Shown piece after piece: positions 1-7,713 of a DNA stretch of 35,557 nt; the stretch's first letter is position 1; the number at the start of each line of letters is the position of its first letter. The notes below the pieces were generated by a model. That model was not told where the DNA came from. It worked only from the letters and a program-made list of their open reading frames with translations, and made no database searches. This DNA is from Candidatus Enterousia avicola (lineage in GTDB: Bacteria > Pseudomonadota > Alphaproteobacteria > Rs-D84): positions 1 through 35,557 of the forward strand of contig DVNO01000014.1 of assembly GCA_018714345.1 (NCBI GenBank). The letters run 5' to 3'. Made by a program: the position numbers and the translations under genes.

Positions 1-326
1 AGGAACCCTTCTTCAATCGCACTTAGTAGCGATCTCATTCCCTCGTTTAGTTCATCATCATTTTGAAGTTCTTCTAGTCTAGAAATTATATTTTCACACA
101 TTTTTGTCAGATCTTTTTCTATGAATTTTGGGTTTAATAAGTTTGGTTTAAAAACGCTCTTATTATCCATAGACATAAAGTATGCTTCAGAGATACTGTC
201 AACCCAATCGTCAATTTCTTCTGTTAGGCGATCAAATAATAAGTGGTCTGCATATTTTTCTGAGGTCCAGTGATTTATTTTGCATGCGTATTTAAATGCT
301 ATAAGATATTGTAATAATTCATACAT
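1..326 (-). CDS. Partial Dps/ferritin-like (DUF5856-like) protein, N-terminal part
   Basis: This is an open frame of 108 complete codons that runs off the left edge, so the C-terminus is missing. The start ATG at 326 is preceded by AAGGAG at good spacing. The protein is helical and acidic and begins MYELLQYLIAFKYACKINHW. The pattern of an early helix with a Asn-His-Trp motif, followed by an acidic 'LFDRLTEEIDDWVDSISEAY' helix, resembles the first two helices of Dps/ferritin-like proteins and phage-type DUF5856 proteins. In Dps such residues help form an iron site. That assignment is by eye and only moderate. It is divergent from the lipoprotein gene at 507, and the 180-bp gap must hold both promoters. 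Confidence 0.6.
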   Translation of the reverse strand, partial: MYELLQYLIAFKYACKINHWTSEKYADHLLFDRLTEEIDDWVDSISEAYFMSMDNKSVFKPNLLNPKFIEKDLTKMCENIISRLEELQNDDELNEGMRSLLSAIEEGF

Positions 327-506
327 TGTTTGCTCCTTTTTTATAACTCTTTTTAAGAATAGCATTTGTCATATTTTTTAGTTATAGGAGTGAAGTCTTA
401 AATCGCGCTATGTGCATGAATTCCTGTGTTTTTTAGGTATTCAAACCTGACGAAAAATTCAATTTTTTATTGTAAAATATTTCCCGTAACCAAAAAGGAG
501 AACTTT

Positions 507-1052
507 ATGAAAAAACTAATCAAAAAAATGTTAATACTATCATCTGCATTGGGTGTAATCATTTTATTAAGTGGTTGTACAGGATGTGGTCAAAAGAAAA
601 TGAGACATCAGCCAAAACCGGCTATGCAGCAACAAACAACAGAAACTGTTGTATTTTATCAAACGTATGAAGACGCAGACATTAATCATGTAGTTGCTAA
701 AATGTATACTCACAGCAGTCATGGCGGAGAGTCAAGAATGGGTGATATAAAATTTGTTGAAACAGATGCAGGACTGAAAATGGAAGTAGACTTGAAGGAT
801 TTGCGTCCAGGAAAAGTCTATACAGCAAAAATCTATCAATGCAATTCGTGTGATAGCGGCATGTGCTGCAACAAACAGCCGATGCAACTGGAACTGCCTA
901 CTTTAAGTGTTAAAAAGGCGGGACATTTGAAGGAATCATTTATTTTACGTGGTTTGACGGCGGAACAGTTGAATAATGCTAAAATATATCTTGAACGCGA
1001 TGGTGGCTACAAAGCTGCATGGGGAACGTTGAAAAAGGGAATGATGTTGTAA
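507..1052 (+). CDS. Small lipoprotein with weak SodC-like fold signature
   Basis: A 181-residue lipoprotein. The frame is open from 426, but the start at 507 is chosen because AAGGAG lies just upstream and it gives a proper lipoprotein signal: a KKLIKK positive end, a hydrophobic stretch, and lipobox LLSGC with the lipidated Cys near residue 24. The mature part has a low-complexity QKP/Q-rich linker, then a region (GDIKFVETDAGLKMEVDLKD, then LRPGKVYTAKIYQ) that recalls the beta strands of Cu/Zn superoxide dismutase (SodC). The canonical copper-binding His pattern is not evident, and several Cys residues (CNSCDSGMCC) follow instead. Function is unknown; a SodC-derived non-enzymatic domain is a guess. 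A strong terminator follows at 1075. Confidence 0.75.
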   Translation: MKKLIKKMLILSSALGVIILLSGCTGCGQKKMRHQPKPAMQQQTTETVVFYQTYEDADINHVVAKMYTHSSHGGESRMGDIKFVETDAGLKMEVDLKDLRPGKVYTAKIYQCNSCDSGMCCNKQPMQLELPTLSVKKAGHLKESFILRGLTAEQLNNAKIYLERDGGYKAAWGTLKKGMML

Positions 1053-1074
1053 GAACACTTTTATCTGTTGTTTA

Positions 1075-1101
1075 ATAAGCCCTTAGATAATAAGGGCTTA
1101 T
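1075..1101 (+). terminator. Rho-independent terminator of the lipoprotein gene
   Basis: An 11-bp perfect stem (ATAAGCCCTTA pairing with TAAGGGCTTAT), loop GATAA, followed by TTTTTAT. It lies 23 bp after the lipoprotein stop codon and separates it from the autotransporter-like gene. Confidence 0.85.
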
Positions 1102-1150
1102 TTTTATAAAAAGCTTTAAGATTTTTTTCTTATGTGCTAGTCTTCTCGGT

Positions 1151-2710
1151 ATGAGAAAAAGTCTTTGGAATTTTTTATCGCCTTTATTCTTCTTTGTCTG
1201 TATTGTTCATACTACTTATGCAATTGATTATATAAATACAGATTCTTCGAACGTGATGATTTTTAATGATACAACGGTGGCGGAATCCGTTTCCGTTTAT
1301 AATATGAGTATCATGAATTCTGCTAATATAATTAACAATGGGATTATAAACGGATATGTTGGCGTTTGCTATGGTTGTGATGTTTACTTGCAGAATTCTG
1401 GTGATGTAAACGCAGTTTTTGATATTCCTAATAGTTCAAAAATTGTTCAGGTTATTCATTCTTCCAAGGATTTGAATCCTATTAATGCCAGCAATAATTT
1501 TCAAGTTTTTGTAGATGGGGCAAATCAAATAGCTTGGAATTCTTTAAAAGACATATCAAGGTGGGCCGATAAACTGGTTTTAAATAATTCTGGTTTAATT
1601 ATTTCCAAAAATGATGGCGTAGGTGGTGAAGAAAGCTTTTCTCCTAATGTAGAATTACAGGGAAATGTAATTTTGTATGTAGATGATATCTCTGCCTTTT
1701 ATGGTAAACCTATATTGTCCAATGTTTCTGGTGACGGACATTTTTCTATCCTTACTGATGAGGTTAACCCTTTATATAAATTATATTCCTATACCCTTGA
1801 TAATAATATTTATGTAGAGACTGTTAGAGAAACTGATTATGCAAAAATTTTTAAAAATGATGTGGGCAATTTTCTAAATGATTTACGAAATTCTCAGCCA
1901 AATAATAAATTGTTGTTAAAGTTGGATAATGCAACATCTTTGGCTGAAATGGATGAAATAATGAGTGCGTCTGTTCGGTTGAACCCGTTAAAATTAATGG
2001 ATGTTGTTAACGTTTTTAATATGTTTGAAATTAATGAAATAAGCAATGTTTCGGATAGAATCTCTATTTCTCCAATTTTTATTTTCTCGAATGATTTTAC
2101 AATTTCGGGGCTAAGCTTTAATGCAGATTATGGTTTTTATAAAAAGCTGAGAGCAGGGCTATCTTTATATTCTGCAAAAGCAAAAATAAAATCTAATATT
2201 GAAGACTATGAATCTGCTCTATATGGCGGAAATGTGCATATAGCTTATTTTAATGATTTGTTAATGGCGCGGGCAATGGCTGGTATTACTAATGCAAAAT
2301 TTGATATCGGTTCTGTTTTTGATGGAACAAATACTGTTATGAATCCAAGTGGAAAATCTCATTATTATGTTGCTGATATGGGATTTAATTTTAACGTATC
2401 TAAAAGATTTTTAATATCCCCTTTTATGCGTGTTGGTTTTAACTCTTCAAAATTATTAAATTCTGAAGATAAATCTTATATAGCTGGAGTTGGGGCAGAT
2501 TTGTTGTTTGATGCCAGTATGTACGGAATAGAATATAAATATGGTTTAAATGTCAGTACATATACAAATGAACAGATTAATGCGGCATTTAAGATAGATA
2601 TAAATTCTGTAGCAGACAAAGCTGGTGGATATCTTAATCTGGGGCTTGTTTATGATGAACTAAAAAGAGTAGGGTACAAAATTCAAGTCGGGGTAAATTT
2701 CAAGTTATGA
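1151..2710 (+). CDS. Autotransporter-like outer-membrane beta-barrel protein
   Basis: 519 residues. The N-terminus has a signal peptide (MRKSLWNF, hydrophobic core, TTYA before IDY). Residues about 25-235 form an Asn/Ser/Val-rich stretch with short repeating strands (SANIINNGIINGYVG), as in a beta-helical passenger. The last ~250 residues alternate polar and hydrophobic positions with strand ends such as GLSFNADYGFYKKLRAGLSL and a final KIQVGVNFKL, typical of an autotransporter barrel. The last residue is Leu rather than the usual Phe or Trp. No Shine-Dalgarno is visible, and a -10-like TGCTAGTCT at 1135-1143 would place the transcript start at about the ATG, so the mRNA may be leaderless. 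This is the only gene in the window ending in TGA, with TAA one codon later. Confidence 0.75.
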   Translation: MRKSLWNFLSPLFFFVCIVHTTYAIDYINTDSSNVMIFNDTTVAESVSVYNMSIMNSANIINNGIINGYVGVCYGCDVYLQNSGDVNAVFDIPNSSKIVQVIHSSKDLNPINASNNFQVFVDGANQIAWNSLKDISRWADKLVLNNSGLIISKNDGVGGEESFSPNVELQGNVILYVDDISAFYGKPILSNVSGDGHFSILTDEVNPLYKLYSYTLDNNIYVETVRETDYAKIFKNDVGNFLNDLRNSQPNNKLLLKLDNATSLAEMDEIMSASVRLNPLKLMDVVNVFNMFEINEISNVSDRISISPIFIFSNDFTISGLSFNADYGFYKKLRAGLSLYSAKAKIKSNIEDYESALYGGNVHIAYFNDLLMARAMAGITNAKFDIGSVFDGTNTVMNPSGKSHYYVADMGFNFNVSKRFLISPFMRVGFNSSKLLNSEDKSYIAGVGADLLFDASMYGIEYKYGLNVSTYTNEQINAAFKIDINSVADKAGGYLNLGLVYDELKRVGYKIQVGVNFKL

Positions 2711-2712
2711 GT

Positions 2713-4020
2713 TTAACTTAAAATTTTCCCACGCAAGGATGCTTTGTTAGCCGCTGTGATTTCTATCTGTGCCATCTCAGGCGCGAAGCTTGTGTCGCTT
2801 GGGGCGTCTGTAATACACTGTTGCATGTATGGCGTTCTATAAACCAAATGTTTTCCAGTTTTATCTGGACCTTCATAAAGGCACATGAACTTTTTACCAA
2901 TACAAGATTCGTTAAAATCACGTTGAAGCTCGTTTAAATAGGCGTCTAGTTTGGCCAGTCTTTCTGCCTTTACTTTTTCTGGAATCTGATCTGGCATAAT
3001 TGCTGCTGCGGTATGAGGACGGGGCGAGTATTTAAAAGAGTACGAATTTATATATCGTATTCTTTTTGCTATTTCCATAGTTTGTTCAAAATCCTCATCT
3101 GTTTCCCCAGGGAAGCCAACAATGAAGTCACTAGATATTTGTATATCAGGTCGGGCAGCTTTTAATTTGTCAACTATATCTATATATAGATTTAAACTAT
3201 AAGGCCGATTCATTCTTGTCAATACATTTTGCGATCCACTTTGTATAGGCATGTTTAAAAAAGGCAAAAGTTTAGGCTCTGTTCGGAACATGTCTATTAG
3301 ATCATCTGTCATTTCTGTTGGATAGCTAGATGTGAAACGTATCCGCTTTACCTGATCTAGTTTGGCGGCCTCACGGATTAAATCTGACAATCTGTATGTT
3401 TTCCCATCAGGTGCCGTATATTTATATCCATTTACATTTTGCCCCAGAAAACATATTTCTATTGCACCAGTATCTGCGGCATGAGCTGTGTCTTTTAATA
3501 CATCATTGAACGGTCTGGATAGTTCTCGTCCACGTGTGTAGGGAACTATGCAATATGTACAACAATGGTTGCAGCCTTCTTGGATAGGTATGTATGCAAC
3601 AGCTGGTGATTTTCCCATTTGTGGTAATTCATCAAATTTCTCAAGCCCACCAAGATCGATATTTAATAGCTTTGTATCCGGATTTTCTAAAATTTCTGGC
3701 AGTTTATGATAACTTTGCGGCCCCAAGACAAAATTTAATTCCGGAATTCTACGAAATGCGTCGGAACCTGCCTCTCGGGCAACGCAACCGACAATGCCAA
3801 ATAGTGCATCAGGCTTTTTTTCATTCCTGATACGCCCTAATGCACTAAATACTTTATCTGTCGCTTTTGCTCGTACTGCGCACGTGTTAAGTATAATAAT
3901 GTCTGCATCGGCAACATTATCCGTTTGTGTCATTCCACGAGCGGTCAGCATTGCTGCTATACGCTGACCATCATAAACGTTCATTTGGCAGCCGAATGTA
4001 TGGATAAAAAAGCTACTCAT
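2713..4020 (-). CDS. miaB: tRNA-2-methylthio-N6-dimethylallyladenosine synthase MiaB
   Basis: MiaB methylthiolates i6A37 of tRNAs that read UNN codons, using S-adenosylmethionine and two 4Fe-4S clusters. The 435-residue length is normal. The N-terminal MTTase domain shows the auxiliary-cluster cysteines Cys11 (HTFGCQMN), Cys47 (LNTCAVR) and Cys79 (GIVGCVA). The radical-SAM motif is Cys150, Cys154 and Cys157 (GCNHCCTYCIVPYTRGRE). A TRAM-like domain closes the protein. The start ATG at 4020 gives the canonical SFFIHTFGCQMN opening. It is the last gene of a gatB, small ORF, miaB series and converges on the autotransporter gene with only 2 bp between stops. The substrate class includes tRNA-Phe, which is encoded nearby at 5781. 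Confidence 0.97.
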   Translation of the reverse strand: MSSFFIHTFGCQMNVYDGQRIAAMLTARGMTQTDNVADADIIILNTCAVRAKATDKVFSALGRIRNEKKPDALFGIVGCVAREAGSDAFRRIPELNFVLGPQSYHKLPEILENPDTKLLNIDLGGLEKFDELPQMGKSPAVAYIPIQEGCNHCCTYCIVPYTRGRELSRPFNDVLKDTAHAADTGAIEICFLGQNVNGYKYTAPDGKTYRLSDLIREAAKLDQVKRIRFTSSYPTEMTDDLIDMFRTEPKLLPFLNMPIQSGSQNVLTRMNRPYSLNLYIDIVDKLKAARPDIQISSDFIVGFPGETDEDFEQTMEIAKRIRYINSYSFKYSPRPHTAAAIMPDQIPEKVKAERLAKLDAYLNELQRDFNESCIGKKFMCLYEGPDKTGKHLVYRTPYMQQCITDAPSDTSFAPEMAQIEITAANKASLRGKILS

Positions 4021-4025
4021 AGTAA

Positions 4026-4193
4026 TTATTTTTTTCTTGTATTATTTGCACGGCATTTTTTTATCTGTGCATTTCTTATATTCTGGGCTTTAAAATACGC
4101 ATTGCTATTTATGATTTCTTTAAAAGGCATTTCAACTAATACATACTTTGCTCCAGTAACAGGGCTGTATTTTAGCATTTTTATAACTTTCAT
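4026..4193 (-). CDS. Small basic hypothetical protein (55 aa) between gatB and miaB
   Basis: A 55-residue open frame in the same direction as its neighbours, ending 5 bp before miaB. I choose the ATG at 4193 because GGAG sits six bases upstream. An in-frame ATG at 4205 lacks such a site, and the frame extends further back into the gatB end. The product is Lys/Arg/Asn-rich, begins MKVIKMLKYSPVTGAKYVLV and ends in a very basic tail (KKCRANNTRKK). I recognise no family. A 95-codon frame on the opposite strand (3925-4212) overlaps it, but that frame lacks context. The tight packing supports this as a real small gene; otherwise it is a 13-bp-spaced linker in the operon. Confidence 0.5.
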   Translation of the reverse strand: MKVIKMLKYSPVTGAKYVLVEMPFKEIINSNAYFKAQNIRNAQIKKCRANNTRKK

Positions 4194-4206
4194 GTTTTTC
4201 TCCATT

Positions 4207-5727
4207 TTATGATAGTTTTTTGCGTAATATTTCATTTACAACAGCTGGATTTGCCTTTCCGCCAGTTGCTTTCATTACCCCGCCTACAAAGAATCCAAGT
4301 AGACCGACTTTTCCCCCCTTGTATTGTTCTACCTGGGACGGGTTTGCAGCGATTACATCATCAATGGCTTTTTCTATTGCGCCAGTATCAGTTATCTGCT
4401 TCATACCGAATCGGTCTGCAATTTCTTTCGGCGTTCCCGATTCACCATCTAACATTTTGATAAAGATTTCTTTTGCCTGTTTACCGTTGATTTCGGACGC
4501 GGCAATCATATCAACCAGTTCTGCTAAATTTTCAGGTGTGATAATCCGTGCTGTGCCTTGTTCAGATGTATCCACAGCGTTTTTTGCATCCCAATTTTCT
4601 GGATGTGCAAACAGCTCACTAATCATCCAGTTTGCAATAGCTTTTGCTCTTTCTGGTTTGTTCCCAACCGCTGTATCAAACCATTTTGATATATCTGTTG
4701 TTTCTGTTAACCGTGCTGCATCGTATTCGCTTAGACCCATTTTTATATAACGTGCACGTGTTGCGGCTGGTAATTCAGGCATGGTGCTGCGAATTTTTTC
4801 AATCGTTTCTTCACTGATTTCCAATGGCAACAAATCCGGGTCTGGGAAATAACGATAATCTAGTGCGTCTTCTTTACTACGCATTACGGAAGTGGTCCCT
4901 TCTGATTGAGAGTAGCGCATTGTGTCTTGTGACACTGCACCGCCGTTTTCATATATTTCTATTTGACGTCGTGCCTCATATTCAATGGCCGATTTTATGA
5001 ATTTAAAAGAAACCATGTTTTTAGTTTCTGTACGTGTTCTGAATTCTTTGCTGCCAACAGGACGGACAGATACATTTACATCTGCACGCATAGAACCTTC
5101 TTCCATGTTTGCCTTTGAGACACCCAGGGCGCGTGCAATTTCACGAATCTCGCGCAGATAGCGTTCGGCTTCATCTGGAGACGTTATATAAGAATTGTTT
5201 TCTGGATTCTTAGTATCAAGGAAAGTTACTATTTCTAATAGTGCAACACCAGTGCGGTTATAGTCGGCAAAAGATTTAGTCGGATGAACGTCATGCTTTA
5301 ATTTGCCGGCGTCTTGTTCCAAGTGTGCGCGTTCAATTAAAATCTTTTTAGGTTGACCATCGTCACCCATAATTTCAACCCAACCACGACCTACAATTGG
5401 TGGCTCTTCGGCAGGTTGTGATATCTGATATCCTTGGGGCAGGTCAGGGTAAAAGTATTGTTTACGAGCAAATTTACTTTTACGTGATATCTCTGCATTC
5501 AGCCCCAAACCCATTTTTATGGCTTGTTCAACACAGAATTCGTTAAGTACTGGTAACATACCAGGCATTGCCACGTCTACCATAGATACTTGCGTATTTG
5601 GCGCAACCGTTGGGTTATAGTCGGCAGATGCGCCGCTAAATAATTTGCGATTAGACAGAACCTCTATATGTGTTTCCAATCCAATGACCAATTCCCAATC
5701 TGTCGTTTTGCCTTTTATCGTAAACAT
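4207..5727 (-). CDS. gatB: Asp/Glu-tRNA amidotransferase subunit B
   Basis: GatB is the kinase and tRNA-binding subunit of GatCAB, which converts misacylated Glu-tRNA(Gln) and/or Asp-tRNA(Asn) to the amidated form. At 506 residues it is full length. It opens with the family motif WELVIGLETHIEVLS, then AMPGMLPVLN and the Cys-poor RKQYFYPDLPQGYQISQ segment. The helical YqeY-like tail domain (about 350-500) ends in GGKANPAVVNEILRKKLS, which contacts tRNA in known structures. The start at 5727 has AAGGA about nine bases upstream. It is separated from gatA only by tRNA-Phe, which lies antisense, so gatB may be read through from gatCA or have a promoter in the 53-bp gap. Confidence 0.97.
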   Translation of the reverse strand: MFTIKGKTTDWELVIGLETHIEVLSNRKLFSGASADYNPTVAPNTQVSMVDVAMPGMLPVLNEFCVEQAIKMGLGLNAEISRKSKFARKQYFYPDLPQGYQISQPAEEPPIVGRGWVEIMGDDGQPKKILIERAHLEQDAGKLKHDVHPTKSFADYNRTGVALLEIVTFLDTKNPENNSYITSPDEAERYLREIREIARALGVSKANMEEGSMRADVNVSVRPVGSKEFRTRTETKNMVSFKFIKSAIEYEARRQIEIYENGGAVSQDTMRYSQSEGTTSVMRSKEDALDYRYFPDPDLLPLEISEETIEKIRSTMPELPAATRARYIKMGLSEYDAARLTETTDISKWFDTAVGNKPERAKAIANWMISELFAHPENWDAKNAVDTSEQGTARIITPENLAELVDMIAASEINGKQAKEIFIKMLDGESGTPKEIADRFGMKQITDTGAIEKAIDDVIAANPSQVEQYKGGKVGLLGFFVGGVMKATGGKANPAVVNEILRKKLS

Positions 5728-5739
5728 TTTTCTTTTTCC

Positions 5740-5768
5740 TTGCTTTTTTTTATTTAGTACTTTATTAT
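5740..5768 (+). promoter_or_regulatory. Sigma70-type promoter of tRNA-Phe
   Basis: TTGCTT (5740-5745), 17-bp spacer, TATTAT (5763-5768). The predicted transcript start is about 5775, six bases before the mature tRNA 5' end. It lies within the 53-bp gap upstream of divergent gatB. Confidence 0.6.
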
Positions 5769-5780
5769 TCGTTTCACGTT

Positions 5781-5856
5781 GGCTAGATAGCTCAGTTGGT
5801 AGAGCAAGGGACTGAAAATCCCTGTGTCAGTGGTTCGATTCCACTTCTAGCCACCA
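5781..5856 (+). tRNA. tRNA-Phe (anticodon GAA)
   Basis: A 76-nt cloverleaf with encoded CCA. The acceptor stem GGCTAGA pairs with TCTAGCC. D stem GCTC/GAGC has loop AGTTGGTA. The anticodon stem AGGGA/TCCCT encloses CTGAAAA, so the anticodon is GAA. The T arm carries GGTTCGATTCC. The discriminator A is at 5853 and CCA at 5854-5856. It sits on the plus strand between gatB and gatA, both on the minus strand, and its 3' end is 3 bp from the gatA stop codon. Confidence 0.98.
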
Positions 5857-5859
5857 TTT

Positions 5860-7326
5860 TTATTTCCCCATTATCTTTGTTGGACGATTATCTACCCCCG
5901 CAAACTGCTCTATATGTTTTGCTAATTGCAGCACACGCATATCATCAAAGCGTTTCCCAACAACTTGCACACCAAGAGGTAAACCATTTTCTGCTAACCC
6001 CGCAGGAACACTGCATGCAGGAATTCCTGCCAAGTTCATCGCAACTGTAAATAAGTCCAATGCATAATACTCTAGTGGTGTTAAATCGGAATCCAATGGC
6101 ATCGCCGTTCCTGCACTAGAAGGACACAAAATTAAGTCGCACTGTTCAAAGGCTTTATTAAAACTATCCGCAATCATACGGCGAACACGGGCAGCCTGCA
6201 TGAAATAAACCTCGTACGATTCGCTGGATAAAACGGCAGTGCCCACTATCATACGGCGCTGTACTTCTTCCCCAAAACCTGCAGCACGTGTTTTCTTGTA
6301 TGTGTCAATCAAATCATTACCTTCCACACGTAACCCATAGCGCATACCATCGTACCGAGCCAAGTTTGAAGATGCTTCTGCTGGTGCTATTATATAGTAA
6401 GCCGCCAATGCATCCAAAATGTTCGGAATCGAGACTTCAACAAATTCTGCACCAATTGATTTTAAATCTGCAATACGTGCCTCAAATAGTTTTTTCATGT
6501 CTGGTGATATTTCTACATCGGCAAATTCTTTTATAACACCGACACGTAATTTTTTGCCATCACCTAAAACTGGTTCAAGCGGCGTATGTGCATGAAAACC
6601 AGCTTTTTCGCTGGTTGAATCTTTTGGATCATGACTTGCCATTGCGGACAATAACAATGCTGCATCATCGACTGTACGGGCAATTGGACCAGGGGTATCT
6701 AAACTAGATGCAAATGCAACGCATCCCCAACGACTGCACAAACCATAAGTTGGTTTCATACCAACAAGTCCAGTTACAGCGGATGGAAAACGAATCGAAC
6801 CACCTGTATCTGTTCCGGTCCCGGCTATAGCTAATCCACCGGCTATTGCACTTGTTGCACCGCCAGATGAACCGCCAGCCGTCAATTTGCGTTCTAGTTG
6901 CCAAGGATTAACAGGTGCACCAAAATAACTAGTCTTGCTGAATGTGCCCATTGCAAATTCGTCCAAATTAGTTTTTCCAAGCAACACCGTGCCCGCATCA
7001 ATTAAGTTTTGTGATACGGTCGATTCGTATTCTGGAATAAAATTCTCTAACATATGCGATGCGGCAGTTGTGCGAATTCCCTTTGTGGCAAACAAGTCTT
7101 TCATACCAATAGGTATGCCATCTAAGGGTAAGGTATTACCGTCTGCATAGCGCGCATCAGATGCTGCCGCATCTGCTAGGGCACGTCCCGGTGTTATCGT
7201 AATATAACAATTTAATTCTGAACCATATTTTTCAATGCGCTCTAAATAGGCTTTTGTTAGTTCTGTTGCACTTATTTCCCTAGATTTTAGTTTTTCTAAT
7301 GCTTCTGTAATCGTTAAATCTATCAT
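5860..7326 (-). CDS. gatA: Asp/Glu-tRNA amidotransferase subunit A (amidase)
   Basis: GatA hydrolyses glutamine and channels ammonia to GatB for transamidation of Glu-tRNA(Gln) or Asp-tRNA(Asn). At 488 residues it has the usual length. The amidase-signature Ser-cisSer-Lys triad is visible: Lys76 in IPIGMKDLF, the cis-Ser in GGSSGG (151-156), and nucleophile Ser177 in GTDTGGSIRFPSA. The upstream TTGGATG is a plausible ribosome site. It follows gatC by 24 bp and is clearly co-transcribed with it. The gene ends 3 bp short of the antisense tRNA-Phe, so read-through toward gatB would produce RNA complementary to that tRNA. Confidence 0.97.
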   Translation of the reverse strand: MIDLTITEALEKLKSREISATELTKAYLERIEKYGSELNCYITITPGRALADAAASDARYADGNTLPLDGIPIGMKDLFATKGIRTTAASHMLENFIPEYESTVSQNLIDAGTVLLGKTNLDEFAMGTFSKTSYFGAPVNPWQLERKLTAGGSSGGATSAIAGGLAIAGTGTDTGGSIRFPSAVTGLVGMKPTYGLCSRWGCVAFASSLDTPGPIARTVDDAALLLSAMASHDPKDSTSEKAGFHAHTPLEPVLGDGKKLRVGVIKEFADVEISPDMKKLFEARIADLKSIGAEFVEVSIPNILDALAAYYIIAPAEASSNLARYDGMRYGLRVEGNDLIDTYKKTRAAGFGEEVQRRMIVGTAVLSSESYEVYFMQAARVRRMIADSFNKAFEQCDLILCPSSAGTAMPLDSDLTPLEYYALDLFTVAMNLAGIPACSVPAGLAENGLPLGVQVVGKRFDDMRVLQLAKHIEQFAGVDNRPTKIMGK

Positions 7327-7350
7327 TTTATAACATCCAATTTTTAGTTT

Positions 7351-7644
7351 TTATTCGTCCATAACTTTTGGTACCGCAAAATAACCGCGTGAAACCCCGG
7401 CTTTATCAGGATCGTTCGCTAAAATTGCATCGCGAATATTCCCGTCGGTAACAACGTCCGGACTTTCTGGAAGTTTATGTTCTGCTGGATTTAACATTGG
7501 TTCGACACCTGTTGTGTCTATTTTCTGCAATTTATCCAACCACTCAATAACTGAATCAATATTCATTTTTTCTAGTTTTTCATCTGATACATCGATTCGT
7601 ATTAAATCGGCAAATTTTTTTAATTGTTGCTTGCTAAATGCCAT
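7351..7644 (-). CDS. gatC: Asp/Glu-tRNA amidotransferase subunit C
   Basis: GatC is the small clamp subunit that stabilises the GatA-GatB interface. At 97 residues it has the normal family length. It shows the N-terminal helical pair (QQLKKFADLIRIDVSDEKLE) and the proline-containing belt (DTTGVEPMLNPAEHKLPE), ending in a GYFAVPKVMDE tail that matches the conserved 'FFVVPKV' close. The ATG at 7644 has AGGAT six bases upstream. It is the first gene of gatC-gatA. The best promoter lies inside the first codons of divergent ruvX. Confidence 0.95.
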   Translation of the reverse strand: MAFSKQQLKKFADLIRIDVSDEKLEKMNIDSVIEWLDKLQKIDTTGVEPMLNPAEHKLPESPDVVTDGNIRDAILANDPDKAGVSRGYFAVPKVMDE

Positions 7645-7659
7645 TTTGAATCCTATTCT
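7631..7659 (+). promoter_or_regulatory. Candidate ruvX promoter
   Basis: TTGCTA (7631-7636), 17-bp spacer, TATTCT (7654-7659), predicted start about 7666. The -35 lies in the first codons of gatC, so this promoter overlaps the divergent gene. Confidence 0.5.
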
Positions 7660-7685
7660 ATTACATATTAAAAAACTTAAGGAAA

Positions 7686-7713
7686 ATTATACAATGATTT
7701 TGCCAGATTTCAA
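7686..7713 (-). promoter_or_regulatory. Candidate gatC-gatA promoter
   Basis: Read on the minus strand: TTGAAA (7713-7708), 16-bp spacer, TATAAT (7691-7686), predicted start about 7679 and a leader of about 35 nt. The -35 and spacer overlap the ruvX start codon region, giving two face-to-face overlapping promoters. Confidence 0.6.

Noticed and set aside
2708..2710. TGA as a sense (Trp) codon
   Set aside because: TGA is a rare stop, but all conserved genes are complete under the standard code and use TGG for Trp, so recoding is not supported.
3925..4212. 95-codon plus-strand hydrophobic frame
   Set aside because: Overlaps the miaB start and the small minus-strand gene, and lacks a ribosome site; the minus-strand frame fits the operon better.
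4220..4750. 176-codon plus-strand frame opposite gatB
   Set aside because: Antisense to the conserved GatB C-terminal domain; no promoter or ribosome site.
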